Shown here one piece after another: positions 9,478 through 18,370 of a stretch of 64,000 nucleotides of DNA (position 1 is its first letter; each line of letters opens with the position of its first letter). Source of the DNA: JBBQWZ01 sp038210135. GTDB taxonomy: Bacteria > Acidobacteriota > Terriglobia > Bryobacterales > Bryobacteraceae. The translations under genes were made by a program, and so were the position numbers. The notes under the pieces are model-generated. The model saw nothing but the letters and a program-made list of their open reading frames with translations, ran no database searches and had not been told where the DNA came from. The stretch covers positions 124,001 to 188,000 of the forward strand of contig JBBQWZ010000003.1 in assembly GCA_038210135.1 (NCBI GenBank), given 5' to 3'.

Positions 9478-10632
9478 CTATTCGGTGGTCTCCGAAGAAG
9501 CGCCCGCCTCCGCCGACATCAGCTTCGAGATGAACCCCGACATGTGCGGATCGCTCGACGCCTCGAGATACCATTGCCCGATCGGCATCCTACTCCAGCG
9601 AATCGCCTCTTCGATGAGATAGACCGCCGGATTGTGTTTCTCTCGCGCCCGCATCTGGCTGAGTGCGCGGCCCAGAATTTCCGTGACGTCGCCGCCGATG
9701 AAAACTCCACCGCCTCCGCCACCGGAACCTGCCTCGCCCTGCTCTTCACTTCCCGTGCCAGCCGATTCCTCCTCGATTTCATGCGGGAATTTGCCGCCTT
9801 TTTTGCGAAAGAAGCGCGTCGCCAAATTCCGGCATTCGTCGAGCGTACTCCGAATATTACGGAAGTTCGGACGATCGGCCTCCGGCATCTCGGAATACTT
9901 CTCGTCGATGAACGCAATCAGCTGGTCCATCTCGCTCGCCGCCGCGTCCAGGTATCCGAAAAGCCGTTCGTAGTAGGCCAGGCTGGTTTTCGTCACCGAA
10001 ACGTCGATGACGCGAAACTTCTCCTCGACCATCGCGCGGCGCTCGTCCGCGTTCTCGTCCTTGCCCGGCTTCGACTCGCGAAGCATTTCCGCCTGGCGGT
10101 AATCAGCCCAGGAATAATCTTTGTCCGCTCGCGCGTCCGTCACCAGAATCTGCCGGATCGCCAGCGGCAAGCGGCTATCCTGATCCAACCGTTCGAGCAG
10201 CGTCAGCCTCTGCAGGTACGGTCCATCCGGATCCTCAAGATCCGCCTGCGGATACAAAGTCTCCCAATATTGTTGCTGCGCTTCACGAACCAGCCGAAAG
10301 CCTTGCGCAATCGCCGGCCATCCCGCGCGATTCACCGCGGCTTCGACCAGCGCGACACACACCTGCAGGTCTTTGCCCTTCGGAAATACCGAGATTAACT
10401 GGCGCTCCATATCGCGCCATTCGCTTTTGCGCATCGCGACCAGTGCCGATTGATCCACCTCCATACCTGGCTCGGTGGCCTCGTTCACTCCGCCGAGGAT
10501 CGACTTGCGGCGCTCTTCAATCTCGGCAATCATCACCGATTTGCCCAGCTCGACGCCCACCGGATTGTCTTCCGAGACGGGCGCCAGCAACTTGTCTACG
10601 TCAATGACTACAGGTTCAGCGGCTGTCGACAT
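9478..10632 (-). CDS. tssA: TssA-like (ImpA domain) type VI secretion protein, orphan
   Basis: The 384-residue protein opens with the ImpA N-terminal signature (VDKLLAPVSEDNPVGVELG). It ends with the region typical of short TssA proteins (KHNPAVYLIEEAIRWSRMP followed by IGQWYLEA). Between them lies an acidic Gly-rich linker (about residues 285-310, GEAGSGGGGGGVF). In type VI secretion TssA primes assembly of the baseplate and sheath in the cytoplasm. No tssB, tssC, hcp or clpV is present in this window, and the upstream gene is a PQQ-like propeller, so this copy is an orphan here. It could serve a system encoded elsewhere or have been repurposed. Confidence 0.82.
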   Translation of the reverse strand: MSTAAEPVVIDVDKLLAPVSEDNPVGVELGKSVMIAEIEERRKSILGGVNEATEPGMEVDQSALVAMRKSEWRDMERQLISVFPKGKDLQVCVALVEAAVNRAGWPAIAQGFRLVREAQQQYWETLYPQADLEDPDGPYLQRLTLLERLDQDSRLPLAIRQILVTDARADKDYSWADYRQAEMLRESKPGKDENADERRAMVEEKFRVIDVSVTKTSLAYYERLFGYLDAAASEMDQLIAFIDEKYSEMPEADRPNFRNIRSTLDECRNLATRFFRKKGGKFPHEIEEESAGTGSEEQGEAGSGGGGGGVFIGGDVTEILGRALSQMRAREKHNPAVYLIEEAIRWSRMPIGQWYLEASSDPHMSGFISKLMSAEAGASSETTE

Positions 10633-10715
10633 AAGATCCTTTGCGGCGCGTCCTCGAAAGGCGCGCCATCCTCAATATCATAGTGGTTCGCACACCCGCC
10701 ACGGCTCGGCAGCGC

Positions 10716-12095
10716 TTAGGCCCGAAGGTCGTAACACAGCAATCGGGGTCCGGTCCCCTGCACCATGTCGCGGGTGTTTTGGGTGACATACAACAACCCG
10801 CGGCAGACCACCGGCAACGCCCAGGATTCGCGCGCTGCGAACAGCCACGTTCTCGCCACTTCCTTATAACCCCTCGGCGATAAGTCCATCCACAGCAAAT
10901 GCCCGATTTCGCCAACACAAAGGAACTGCCCGTCGATGTGCAGCAAAGATCCGCGATACGTGCCCAATTGCTGCGTCTGGCGTTCACCCCGGACCGCGAA
11001 CGTCTCGTTCCATTCCGGCGCCGTGCGCCAGGCGGCTTTCCCGGTCGCCGCATCGAGACATACCAGCGACGCGTCCGGCTCGTTGCGCCCATCGAAGCCG
11101 TACAAATAACCGCCCTGATGGATCGCCGTGTTGAAATGCAGTCCGGCCTCCTGCGTAGTCCACAGCGTCTTCGGCTTGAAATCCGGCTGGATTTCCAGGA
11201 GTGCGCTGCCGGTTCGATAGCTCGCCGAAACGAAGACCTTGTTATCGAATACAACCGGGCACGACGCATTCACAGATTCGCGGCTGCGGCTCCGCCACGG
11301 AAACGCGAAATGCACTTTACCGCTGGCCGCGTCGATCGCCAGCAAGCCGCCGCTCGGCGGATCCGATTCCCCGCCCGCGAACACAACCAGCGTTCGCTTT
11401 CCGTGAACAACCGCTGGAACCGGCGAAGCATAGCTCGGTCCCCAGTCTTTTCCAGCCCGCCATATTTCGACCCCGCTCGTCTTATCCAGCGCCACCACGC
11501 AAGGCCCGCCCGGAGCGCCCACATTCACGATCAGCATTCCGCCTTCGATCAGCGGCGTCGAAGCGGTGCCGAAGAAATCCTGCCGCACCTTGTAGGCTGT
11601 CCGCAAATCCTTCTTCCAGATCACGCCGCCAGACGCGAGCGAGAGACAGTGTAGAACGCCCTCCGCGCCCATCGTGTACACGCGGCCTGCGTCGATCGCG
11701 GGACTCGCTCGCGGACCATTGTTGTACCCGAAACGATCCTCAAACGCCGTTGCATACCGGAAGCGCCAGCGCGTCGCCGCGGTTTCCGGATGCATGCACT
11801 CGACGATTTCCTCGCCGCCAATCCGATGCAGAAACACCAGCGAATCGCCCAAAATCGCCGGCGATGCGTAGCCCGTGCCCTTCGGCATTTCCCACACCAG
11901 AGCCGGCGGAAACGCGCGCGTCAGTTTGGTCTCGGCCGAAACCGCGTTGTGCGCTCGTCCGAGGAACGACGGCCAGTCCTCGGTAATCGCGTCTTTGGAT
12001 AACGCCTTCGGCTTCCCGTGGACGCGAGCCTCCGCATCGCCCCGCCGTGCAGCAATCGCAGTGAACAACAAAGTCCGGCGTGAAATCGATCCCAC
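10716..12095 (-). CDS. Exported PQQ-like beta-propeller protein
   Basis: This 459-residue protein begins at GTG 12095, 5 bp after the acylase stop. It carries a twin-arginine-like export signal (SISRRTLLFTAIAA). Repeated blades with the tryptophan-docking pattern follow, such as DAASGKVHFAFPW, DAATGKAAWRTAPE and DKTSGVEIWRAG. It belongs to the PQQ-binding-like, BamB-like propeller group. No catalytic quinoprotein motif is evident, so a structural or binding role is as likely as an oxidoreductase. The gap to tssA downstream is 83 bp. Confidence 0.85.
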   Translation of the reverse strand: MGSISRRTLLFTAIAARRGDAEARVHGKPKALSKDAITEDWPSFLGRAHNAVSAETKLTRAFPPALVWEMPKGTGYASPAILGDSLVFLHRIGGEEIVECMHPETAATRWRFRYATAFEDRFGYNNGPRASPAIDAGRVYTMGAEGVLHCLSLASGGVIWKKDLRTAYKVRQDFFGTASTPLIEGGMLIVNVGAPGGPCVVALDKTSGVEIWRAGKDWGPSYASPVPAVVHGKRTLVVFAGGESDPPSGGLLAIDAASGKVHFAFPWRSRSRESVNASCPVVFDNKVFVSASYRTGSALLEIQPDFKPKTLWTTQEAGLHFNTAIHQGGYLYGFDGRNEPDASLVCLDAATGKAAWRTAPEWNETFAVRGERQTQQLGTYRGSLLHIDGQFLCVGEIGHLLWMDLSPRGYKEVARTWLFAARESWALPVVCRGLLYVTQNTRDMVQGTGPRLLCYDLRA

Positions 12096-12100
12096 GCCTG

Positions 12101-14308
12101 TTACTGCCCGGGATGATATTCGCGTTCGGTGTGACCCTTGAGTTGCTCGCGATAAAAATACACATCGCGAAGATCGCCGGTGCTATATCGTTTCGCTTGA
12201 TCGTTGAAGTGGCGATTGCCCACCTGGCCGCTTTCGCCGCCCGCCGTTACCGCCTTCGCCCGCACTCGATCTCCGAATTCGACCACCGCGACGAAGCTGT
12301 TGCCGCTGGTTCCGTACCACTTTTTCGTCCCCGGATACGCACGCGCCCCAAACGACGCCAACGATCCCCAAACCGCCGACGTAAATCCCACCGGAATGCT
12401 AGCACCCGCGTCGTTAAAGGGATGCACCATGTCCGCCGTCAGGCGCTGAAAGCGGTTGATGTCGCCCCACGCCGTTTTCCAGCTTCCAAAATCCGACGCC
12501 AACTTCGTCGAAGCCGCGGACAGCGCCTGCAGCAGCACTTCCGGAGCCGCCTTGCTACTCACGAAATCTTCAACCGAAAGCTTCGCTTGCTTCGCGTCGC
12601 TCGCAACGCGCCGTTGAATATCCTCGCCCCAAAACACAGCCAGCGAAGTCGGCACGGACGTCACGCCCCACCGGTAATCCCATTTCCGCAGCAGCGCGAT
12701 TTGCTCAGCCAGATCCGCCTTCATCGGCCCCGCCGGAGCCGCGTCCCACGCCTTCACCAACGCCGGAATCGTCTTCTCAAACCATGGCAGATAGCTGTCA
12801 TATGCTGCCGCCACCAACGACTCGAGCGTGAAGTTCTTCGTATTCTCGAGCACCCGAATCGCATGCAACCCGCGCGCCGATTCGCCGCCGCTCTCCACAT
12901 ACACCGGATAATCCGACCGCTTCGGACTGCTCATTCCCGCCGCCGACCAGGGCCAGTTGTTAGTGTTGTACAGCCACCCGCTTCGCGGATTCAGCAGCGT
13001 CGGACTCTCATCGATCGACAACAGCCCCTGCCAATCCGTCGCCGGATTGCTGCCATCCACCGGCTTCGTGAAATCGAACCGCGTGTCCCGCTTTGGAATG
13101 TAGTTGCCGTGGAAATAAGCGATGTCGCCGTCGGCGTCCGCGAAGATCGTATTGTTCGAAGAGTTCGCTTTCAGCTCCATCGTCTCGCGGTACGCCTTGT
13201 AGTTCTTCGCCTTCGTCCGTGAATACGATTGCATCAGTGCCTTCACCGGCTCCTGCATCAAGCGGACCGCGACCCATTTCCCGTTTTCCTCACGAATGAT
13301 CGGCCCATGATGCGTCCGGTATACCGTGAATTTCTTCTCCGCCATGCCGCTGGCCGTCTTATAAGGCACCACGATTTCGCTCGCCGTCACCGGACGCTGT
13401 TCGCTCCCGAATTTATAAACGAAGCCGGTTCCCTTCTTCGTCACGGTTTCCAAATATTCGTCCACCGCATCGACGCCGCTCGATGTATGCATCCAACCCG
13501 CCCGCTCGTTGAATCCCTGATAGATGAAAAACTGCCCCCACGTCACCGCGCCATACGCATTCAGGCCTTCCTCGCTGACCATCTGCAATTCCGAGCGGAA
13601 GAAAAACGAGGTGTGCGGATTGATCAGCAACAGCGCGTGCTTGTTCGCTGTATTCGAAGGAGCAACCGCGACGCCGTTCGATCCGCGCGGCTCCGAGTCC
13701 TCGTTGAGCGGCAGCAGTCCGCTCCCTCGCGACCTCCGCGTCGACGCATGCGCAGCGGCCGCATTCTTCCCGTAAAACGCTTTCAGATCATCCAACCGGA
13801 TCCGCTCGATATCGCCGCCAATGCTGCCCTCCGTGAAGGACAACGCCATCCAAGGTTCAAACCGCTTGATCACTAACGGCTTCACTTCCGGATGCTTGAG
13901 TAGGAAATAATTCAGGCCGTCTGCGAAGCCATCCATCAGCGCTTTCAGCCACGCCGGACTCGCCGCGTATTGCGCCTTCATCGCATCCGTACTGATGAAC
14001 AACTTCATCCGCAGATCCTGATACACCTTTGACTCGCCCTCCGCTTCCGCAAGCCGACCCATCGAATTCAAGTAGTTCGTCTCCACTCGGTTGAAGTCGT
14101 CTTCCGCCTGCGCATACACCATTCCGAACACCGCGTCCGCGTCGGTCTTGCCGTAAACATGCGCGATTCCCCAGTCGTCGCGAACGATCGTGATCTTCTC
14201 CGCGCGTTGGGCCCAGCGCTTGGCTTCGTCACGATCGGCGGCGCACAAGCCGGTCGCCCCCAGAAGCAACAGCGCAAGAAGATTTCGCAGATGGAGTTTG
14301 GTCTTCAT
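12101..14308 (-). CDS. Penicillin acylase family N-terminal nucleophile hydrolase
   Basis: The 735-residue precursor has a signal peptide (MKTKLHLRNLLALLLLGATG). The alpha-chain start (VRDDWGIAHVYGKTDADAVF) is typical of penicillin and acyl-homoserine-lactone acylases. Ser210 in RGSNGVAVAPS fits the autocatalytic cleavage site that becomes the N-terminal nucleophile of the beta chain, and the Asn next to it matches the usual SN pair. The enzyme should hydrolyse an amide in the periplasm; candidate substrates include acylated amino compounds or acyl-homoserine lactones, and sequence alone does not decide. It is the first gene of a likely unit with the propeller at 10716. Confidence 0.92.
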   Translation of the reverse strand: MKTKLHLRNLLALLLLGATGLCAADRDEAKRWAQRAEKITIVRDDWGIAHVYGKTDADAVFGMVYAQAEDDFNRVETNYLNSMGRLAEAEGESKVYQDLRMKLFISTDAMKAQYAASPAWLKALMDGFADGLNYFLLKHPEVKPLVIKRFEPWMALSFTEGSIGGDIERIRLDDLKAFYGKNAAAAHASTRRSRGSGLLPLNEDSEPRGSNGVAVAPSNTANKHALLLINPHTSFFFRSELQMVSEEGLNAYGAVTWGQFFIYQGFNERAGWMHTSSGVDAVDEYLETVTKKGTGFVYKFGSEQRPVTASEIVVPYKTASGMAEKKFTVYRTHHGPIIREENGKWVAVRLMQEPVKALMQSYSRTKAKNYKAYRETMELKANSSNNTIFADADGDIAYFHGNYIPKRDTRFDFTKPVDGSNPATDWQGLLSIDESPTLLNPRSGWLYNTNNWPWSAAGMSSPKRSDYPVYVESGGESARGLHAIRVLENTKNFTLESLVAAAYDSYLPWFEKTIPALVKAWDAAPAGPMKADLAEQIALLRKWDYRWGVTSVPTSLAVFWGEDIQRRVASDAKQAKLSVEDFVSSKAAPEVLLQALSAASTKLASDFGSWKTAWGDINRFQRLTADMVHPFNDAGASIPVGFTSAVWGSLASFGARAYPGTKKWYGTSGNSFVAVVEFGDRVRAKAVTAGGESGQVGNRHFNDQAKRYSTGDLRDVYFYREQLKGHTEREYHPGQ

Positions 14309-14380
14309 GAAGTCTCTCGGTCAAGTTTAGTGCATCAAATGGTGGTCTCCCGCGCTGAGCCTGCGCAAGTCCCGGCTTGA

Positions 14381-14682
14381 ACCCCGACCGTCAGGAAGCG
14401 GACTCCGCCCTCAGCACCGAACCGCGACCGTCAGGAAGCGGACTCCGCCCTCAGCACCGAACCGCGACCGTAAGGAAGCGGACTCCACCCTCAGCACCGA
14501 ACCGCGACCGTCAGGAAGCGGACTCCGCCCTCAGCACCGAACCGCGACCGTCAGGAAGCGGACTCCGCCCTCAGCACCGAACCCCGACCGTCAGGAAGCG
14601 GACTCCGCCCTCAGCACCGAACCCCGACCGTCAGGAAGCGGACTCCGCCTTCAGCACCGAACCGCGACCGTGAGGAAGCGGA
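14381..14682. repeat. Tandem array of a 40-bp hairpin-bearing unit (seven full copies plus a partial)
   Basis: Full units start at 14381, 14421, 14461, 14501, 14541, 14581 and 14621, with a partial eighth copy at 14661-14682. Each has the 20-nt hairpin CCGCGACCGTCAGGAAGCGG (or its CCCC/TAAG variants) followed by a constant spacer (ACTCCGCCCTCAGCACCGAA). Units differ at single positions only. The open frame through it has a 40-nt period, which is not a multiple of three, and no start context, so I treat it as non-coding. It separates the acylase from the itaconate-type operon. Confidence 0.9.
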
Positions 14683-14882
14683 CCTCCTTCCCACCCACTC
14701 GTGAGGGCGCGCTTGCCAATAGCCCCGCATCGGATTGAACCCGGAGCATAAGCAACGGGACCTGTAATTCCAAACTGACTCGCAAGGTCGCGCGCTCTCA
14801 CCTCAGCCCCGACCGTTAAGAAGTCGACTTCTGCGCGCACAGACCGCAAGCAGATCGCTACACTAACGAAGCGGATTCGATA
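14683..14882. repeat. Degenerate members of the intergenic hairpin repeats
   Basis: This spacer holds a CCCG/CGGG-clamped hairpin copy at 14740-14759 (loop ATAA), two fragments of the second repeat family (ACTCGTGAGGGCGCGCTTG at 14697 and ACTCGCAAGGTCGCGCG at 14779), and a decayed copy near 14806-14826. No gene was seen. Confidence 0.7.
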
Positions 14883-16280
14883 ATGAGTGATTCACCAGGT
14901 TGTTCGCGCCTCCTCGCCGAGGTCCTCGCCGGAGCCCGCTTCGAGGACCTGCCGTCGCAGGTCGTCAACCATACCCACCGCGCCGTCCTCGATTGGCTCG
15001 GTTCCGTCCTCGCCGGATCCCTCGAGCCGCCCGCGCGCATAGCGCAACAGATCGCCAAAACCCTCGGAGCCTCCAGCGAAGCCACCGTCTTCTCCTCCAC
15101 CCGCGCCTCCGCCGCCGTCGCCGCACTTGCCAATGGAGTCTCCTCGCACATCCTCGAATTCGACGACATCCACAAGACCTCCACCGTCCATGCAGCCGCG
15201 CCGGTAATCCCCGCGGCCCTTGCCGTCGCCGAACGCGAACACGCGACCGGCCGCGATTTCCTGCTTGCCGTCGCGATCGGTTACGAAGCCGCCCTGCGCG
15301 TCGGCGACGCCGTCAACCCCAGCCATTATCGTTACTGGCATCCCACTGGAACCGCCGCCACTTTCGGAGCCGCCGCGGCCGCCGCATCGCTCCTCCGCCT
15401 CGACGCGAAACAAATGCTCGATGCTCTCGGCAGCGCCGGAACCCAAGCCGCCGGGCTCTGGGAGTTCAACGCCGACGCCACCATGAGCAAGCACCTGCAC
15501 CCCGGCAAGGCCGCCTTCAACGGCGTTCTCTCAGCCGATCTCGCCAAGGCCGGATTCACCGGCGCCTCGCGCATTCTCGAAGGCGAGCGCGGCTTCTTCC
15601 GCGCCATGAGCGAGTCGTTCGACGAAACCCGCATCACCGAAGGCTTGGGCCAACATTGGAAGATTTCCGAGAACTGCTACAAGCTCCATTCCTGCTGCGC
15701 TCACACGCACACCGCTATCGATTCCGCCATCGCCCTGCGCCAGCAACAGCAATGGTCCGCCGGGCAGGCGTTCGATCACATCGCGCACATCGACATCCGC
15801 CTCTACGGACCCGGCTACGAGATCGTCAAGAATTCGAATCCTTCGACGCCTTATCAAGGAAAGTTCAGCGTCGCCTACTGTGTCGCAGTCGCGCTGCAAG
15901 AAGGACGCGTCGGCCTCGGGCAGTTCTCGACCGATCGCTTCGACGCCGACGGTCCGAACCATCCAGACATCCGCCGCCTCCTCTCGCGGACCACCGTGGT
16001 TGTTGATGACGACCTCACCGCCATGTATCCGCGCGCGTGGCCCGCGCGCCTGACCATCACGCGAATCGATGGAACGAAACTGCGGGTCGAAGCCGACTTC
16101 CCGCGCGGCAACCCCGAAAACAGCGTATCCACGGAAGAACTGGAAACCAAATTCGCCGCCCTCGTCGAACCCCGCTGCGGCCCCGAAGCCGTCCGAAACG
16201 CTCTCGACGCGCTTCACCGCATGGATGACTGCGACGATATGTCGAAGCTGTTCCGCCATCTCACGCCAGCCCATGAGTAA
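14883..16280 (+). CDS. MmgE/PrpD family protein in an itaconate-type operon
   Basis: The 465-residue protein is a full-length MmgE/PrpD member. Markers include LDWLGSVLAG, FDDIHKTSTVHAAAPVIPAA, GYEAALRVGDAVNPSHY, WHPTGTAATFGAAAAAA and a Cys/His-rich CYKLHSCCAHTHTAIDS. Family members include 2-methylcitrate dehydratase and cis-aconitate decarboxylase. A homologue lies in the Pseudomonas aeruginosa itaconate-degradation operon with the same neighbours as here. I therefore infer a role in itaconate or related C5-dicarboxylate metabolism rather than in the methylcitrate cycle; no prpB or prpC is nearby. Its stop overlaps the next start by 8 bp (ATGAGTAA), which indicates translational coupling. 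Confidence 0.9.
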   Translation: MSDSPGCSRLLAEVLAGARFEDLPSQVVNHTHRAVLDWLGSVLAGSLEPPARIAQQIAKTLGASSEATVFSSTRASAAVAALANGVSSHILEFDDIHKTSTVHAAAPVIPAALAVAEREHATGRDFLLAVAIGYEAALRVGDAVNPSHYRYWHPTGTAATFGAAAAAASLLRLDAKQMLDALGSAGTQAAGLWEFNADATMSKHLHPGKAAFNGVLSADLAKAGFTGASRILEGERGFFRAMSESFDETRITEGLGQHWKISENCYKLHSCCAHTHTAIDSAIALRQQQQWSAGQAFDHIAHIDIRLYGPGYEIVKNSNPSTPYQGKFSVAYCVAVALQEGRVGLGQFSTDRFDADGPNHPDIRRLLSRTTVVVDDDLTAMYPRAWPARLTITRIDGTKLRVEADFPRGNPENSVSTEELETKFAALVEPRCGPEAVRNALDALHRMDDCDDMSKLFRHLTPAHE

Positions 16281-17439
16281 CCATCTGCCCTTCCGCGGAC
16301 TCCGCGTCCTCGCCCTCGAGCAAGCCGTCGCCGCACCCTTTTGCTCCCGGCAATTCGCGGACCTCGGTGCCGACGTCATCAAGATCGAGCGGCCCGGCGA
16401 AGGCGATCCAGCTCGGAGTTACGACGGCGTGCTCAACGGAATTTCCGCTTACTTCGCCTGGTTGAATCGCGGCAAACGAAGCATCGCCCTCGATCTGAAA
16501 ACGCCGCGCGACCTCGACGTTTGCGCGCGTCTTATCGATCGCGCGGACGTGTTTCTGCACAATCTCGCGCCCGGCGGTGTCGATCGCATGGGCTTCGGCT
16601 GGGACGCTCTGCACGCGAAATCGCCGCGCTTGATTTGGTGCGGGATCTCGGGCTATGGCCCCGACGGACCCTACCGCGACAAGAAAGCCTACGACATGCT
16701 GGTGCAAGCGGAATCCGGCGTTGTCGGCTTGACCGGATCCGCCAACGCGCCCGCAAAAGTCGGGGTCTCCGTCGCCGATATCGCCTCCGGCCATTACGCC
16801 TATTCGTCGATCCTTGCCGCGCTATTCAAGCGGACCCAAACCGGCGAGGGCGACCGCATCGATATTTCGATGCTCGAATGCCTTTCCGAATGGATGATGC
16901 CGCCGCTCTACGTTTGGCTCGGCGCCGGCAAGACGCCCGAGCGCGTTGGCGTGCGCCATGCCATGATCGTGCCCTACGGAGCCTACGCCTGCGCGGACGG
17001 CGCTGTCATGTTCGCCATCCAGAGTGACCGCGAATGGCGGCGCTTCTGCGAACACGTTATGGCGGAACCCGCGCTCGCCGATCACGAGCGCTTCAAGCTC
17101 AACGCCCTCCGTCTCGAACATCGCGCGGAACTCGAGAGTCGCATCGAGGACCGCTTTCAGCAGCACTCGCGCGCAGAAGTCATGGGGTGGCTCGAGAAAG
17201 CCGACCTCGCAACCGGCTCCGTCAACGATGTCGCCGCCGTCGCCGCGCACCCGCAGCTCGATGCGCGTGCCCGCTGGACAATCGTTGACACGCCAACCGG
17301 TACGATTCCCGCGTTGCTGCCGCCGCACAATATCCTGCACGCCCCGCCAACCATGGGCGCGGTGCCGGCGCTCGGCCAGCACACCGCTGAAATCCTCAGC
17401 GAACTTGGCATGACAATGGAGAACGATGCCGCGCTTTGA
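16273..17439 (+). CDS. CaiB/BaiF family CoA-transferase, probable itaconate or mesaconate CoA-transferase
   Basis: The ATG at 16273, overlapping the upstream stop, gives 388 residues. This is a class III CoA-transferase: the N-terminal signature runs through LALEQAVAAPFCSRQFADLG, with GADVIKIERPGEGD and NRGKRSIALDLK. The catalytic Asp141 lies in KAYDMLVQAESG and forms the acyl-aspartyl intermediate. By context it would activate itaconate (or mesaconate) with succinyl-CoA or another donor. The longer open frame from 16069 only reads through the end of the upstream gene. The next gene starts 14 bp before this one stops. Confidence 0.9.
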   Translation: MSNHLPFRGLRVLALEQAVAAPFCSRQFADLGADVIKIERPGEGDPARSYDGVLNGISAYFAWLNRGKRSIALDLKTPRDLDVCARLIDRADVFLHNLAPGGVDRMGFGWDALHAKSPRLIWCGISGYGPDGPYRDKKAYDMLVQAESGVVGLTGSANAPAKVGVSVADIASGHYAYSSILAALFKRTQTGEGDRIDISMLECLSEWMMPPLYVWLGAGKTPERVGVRHAMIVPYGAYACADGAVMFAIQSDREWRRFCEHVMAEPALADHERFKLNALRLEHRAELESRIEDRFQQHSRAEVMGWLEKADLATGSVNDVAAVAAHPQLDARARWTIVDTPTGTIPALLPPHNILHAPPTMGAVPALGQHTAEILSELGMTMENDAAL

Positions 17440-18355
17440 ACCTCACGCAGTCCCCGTCCGCGTGGAGCGATCGATGCTCTTCGTGCCGGCCTCGAATCCG
17501 TCGATGATCGCGAAAGCCGCCGCCAGCTCCGCCGACGCCATCTGCATCGACCTCGAAGATTCTGTCGCGGAGAACGAAAAACCCTCGGCCCGCGCTCACG
17601 TGATCGCCGCTCTGAACACTCTCGACTTCGGAACCAAGATCCGCAAGTTCCGCATGAACGCGATGGACAGCGCCCACGCCTATCGCGACCTCGTGGACGT
17701 CGTCGAAGCTGTTGGCGATCGCATCGATCTCGTCATACTTCCGAAAGCCAGCTCCGCCTTCGACGTCGAATTCGTGGACACTTTGCTCACGCAAATCGAA
17801 ACTGGCAAAGGTTTCGCCAGACCTATCGGTATCGAAGCGCAAATTGAATCCGCCGCCGGTTTCGTCAACGTCAGTGAAATCGCAACCGCGTCCCCCAGGT
17901 TGGAAGGCCTGATTTTCGGGCCCGGCGATTACGCGGCTTCCATGCGAATGCCCGCTTCGGCGATCGGAGAAATGGATGAAAACGACGCCCTCTACCCCGG
18001 TCATCGCTGGCACGCCGTGATGCATTCGATCGTCGCGAACGCGCGCGCTAGCGGGCTTCGCGCCATGGACGGCCCGTATGCTGGGTTCAAGGATTCCGCT
18101 GGTTTCGAACGCTCCTGCCGCATCGCCCGCGCCATGGGCTTCGACGGCAAACAGTGCATCCATCCCAATCAACTCGCCATGAGCAACGAGATTTTTTCGC
18201 CCTCCACGACGGAACTCGAAAAAGCGCGGAGAATTATCGACGCCTGGGCCGAAGCGAAATCCGCTGGCCGAGGAGCCGCCAACATGGACGGAAAGATGAT
18301 CGACGCCGCCAGCCTCCGTATGGCGCAGGCCACTCTAAAGCGAGCGCGCGCCTAA
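17426..18355 (+). CDS. CitE/HpcH-type lyase, probable citramalyl-CoA or beta-methylmalyl-CoA lyase
   Basis: The 309-residue TIM-barrel protein shows the CitE-like lyase features: MLFVPASNPSMIAKA, the metal/substrate segment ICIDLEDSVAENEK, VILPKASS, the catalytic-site Glu in GIEAQIESAAGF, and GPGDYAASM. The C-terminal DGKQCIHPNQL matches malyl- and citramalyl-CoA lyases. It should split (S)-citramalyl-CoA into pyruvate and acetyl-CoA, the last step of itaconate breakdown. Malyl-CoA or methylmalyl-CoA are possible alternative substrates. It overlaps the CoA-transferase by 14 bp and is followed by the hydratase after 15 bp. Confidence 0.9.
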   Translation: MPRFEPHAVPVRVERSMLFVPASNPSMIAKAAASSADAICIDLEDSVAENEKPSARAHVIAALNTLDFGTKIRKFRMNAMDSAHAYRDLVDVVEAVGDRIDLVILPKASSAFDVEFVDTLLTQIETGKGFARPIGIEAQIESAAGFVNVSEIATASPRLEGLIFGPGDYAASMRMPASAIGEMDENDALYPGHRWHAVMHSIVANARASGLRAMDGPYAGFKDSAGFERSCRIARAMGFDGKQCIHPNQLAMSNEIFSPSTTELEKARRIIDAWAEAKSAGRGAANMDGKMIDAASLRMAQATLKRARA

Positions 18356-18370
18356 TCCGGAGAATCCGAA

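Noticed and set aside
8237..9574. 445-codon minus-strand frame opposite the M14 peptidase
   Set aside because: The M14 frame has a signal peptide and catalytic residues, whereas this frame has neither.
12080..13222. 380-codon plus-strand frame opposite the acylase
   Set aside because: Arg-rich composition and full overlap with the acylase gene mark it as a shadow.
14377..14673. 98-codon plus-strand open frame through the 40-bp array
   Set aside because: It encodes EPRPSGSGL-type repeats that change frame each unit, has no ribosome site, and consists only of the tandem repeat. It looks like an open frame created by base composition.
14381..14682. CRISPR array
   Set aside because: The spacing parts are identical from unit to unit, the repeats are intergenic hairpins shared with many other places, and no cas gene is present.
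14883..16280. Methylcitrate dehydratase of the methylcitrate cycle
   Set aside because: No prpB, prpC or acnD is adjacent, and the CoA-transferase, lyase and hydratase neighbours fit the itaconate set better. The family membership itself is kept.
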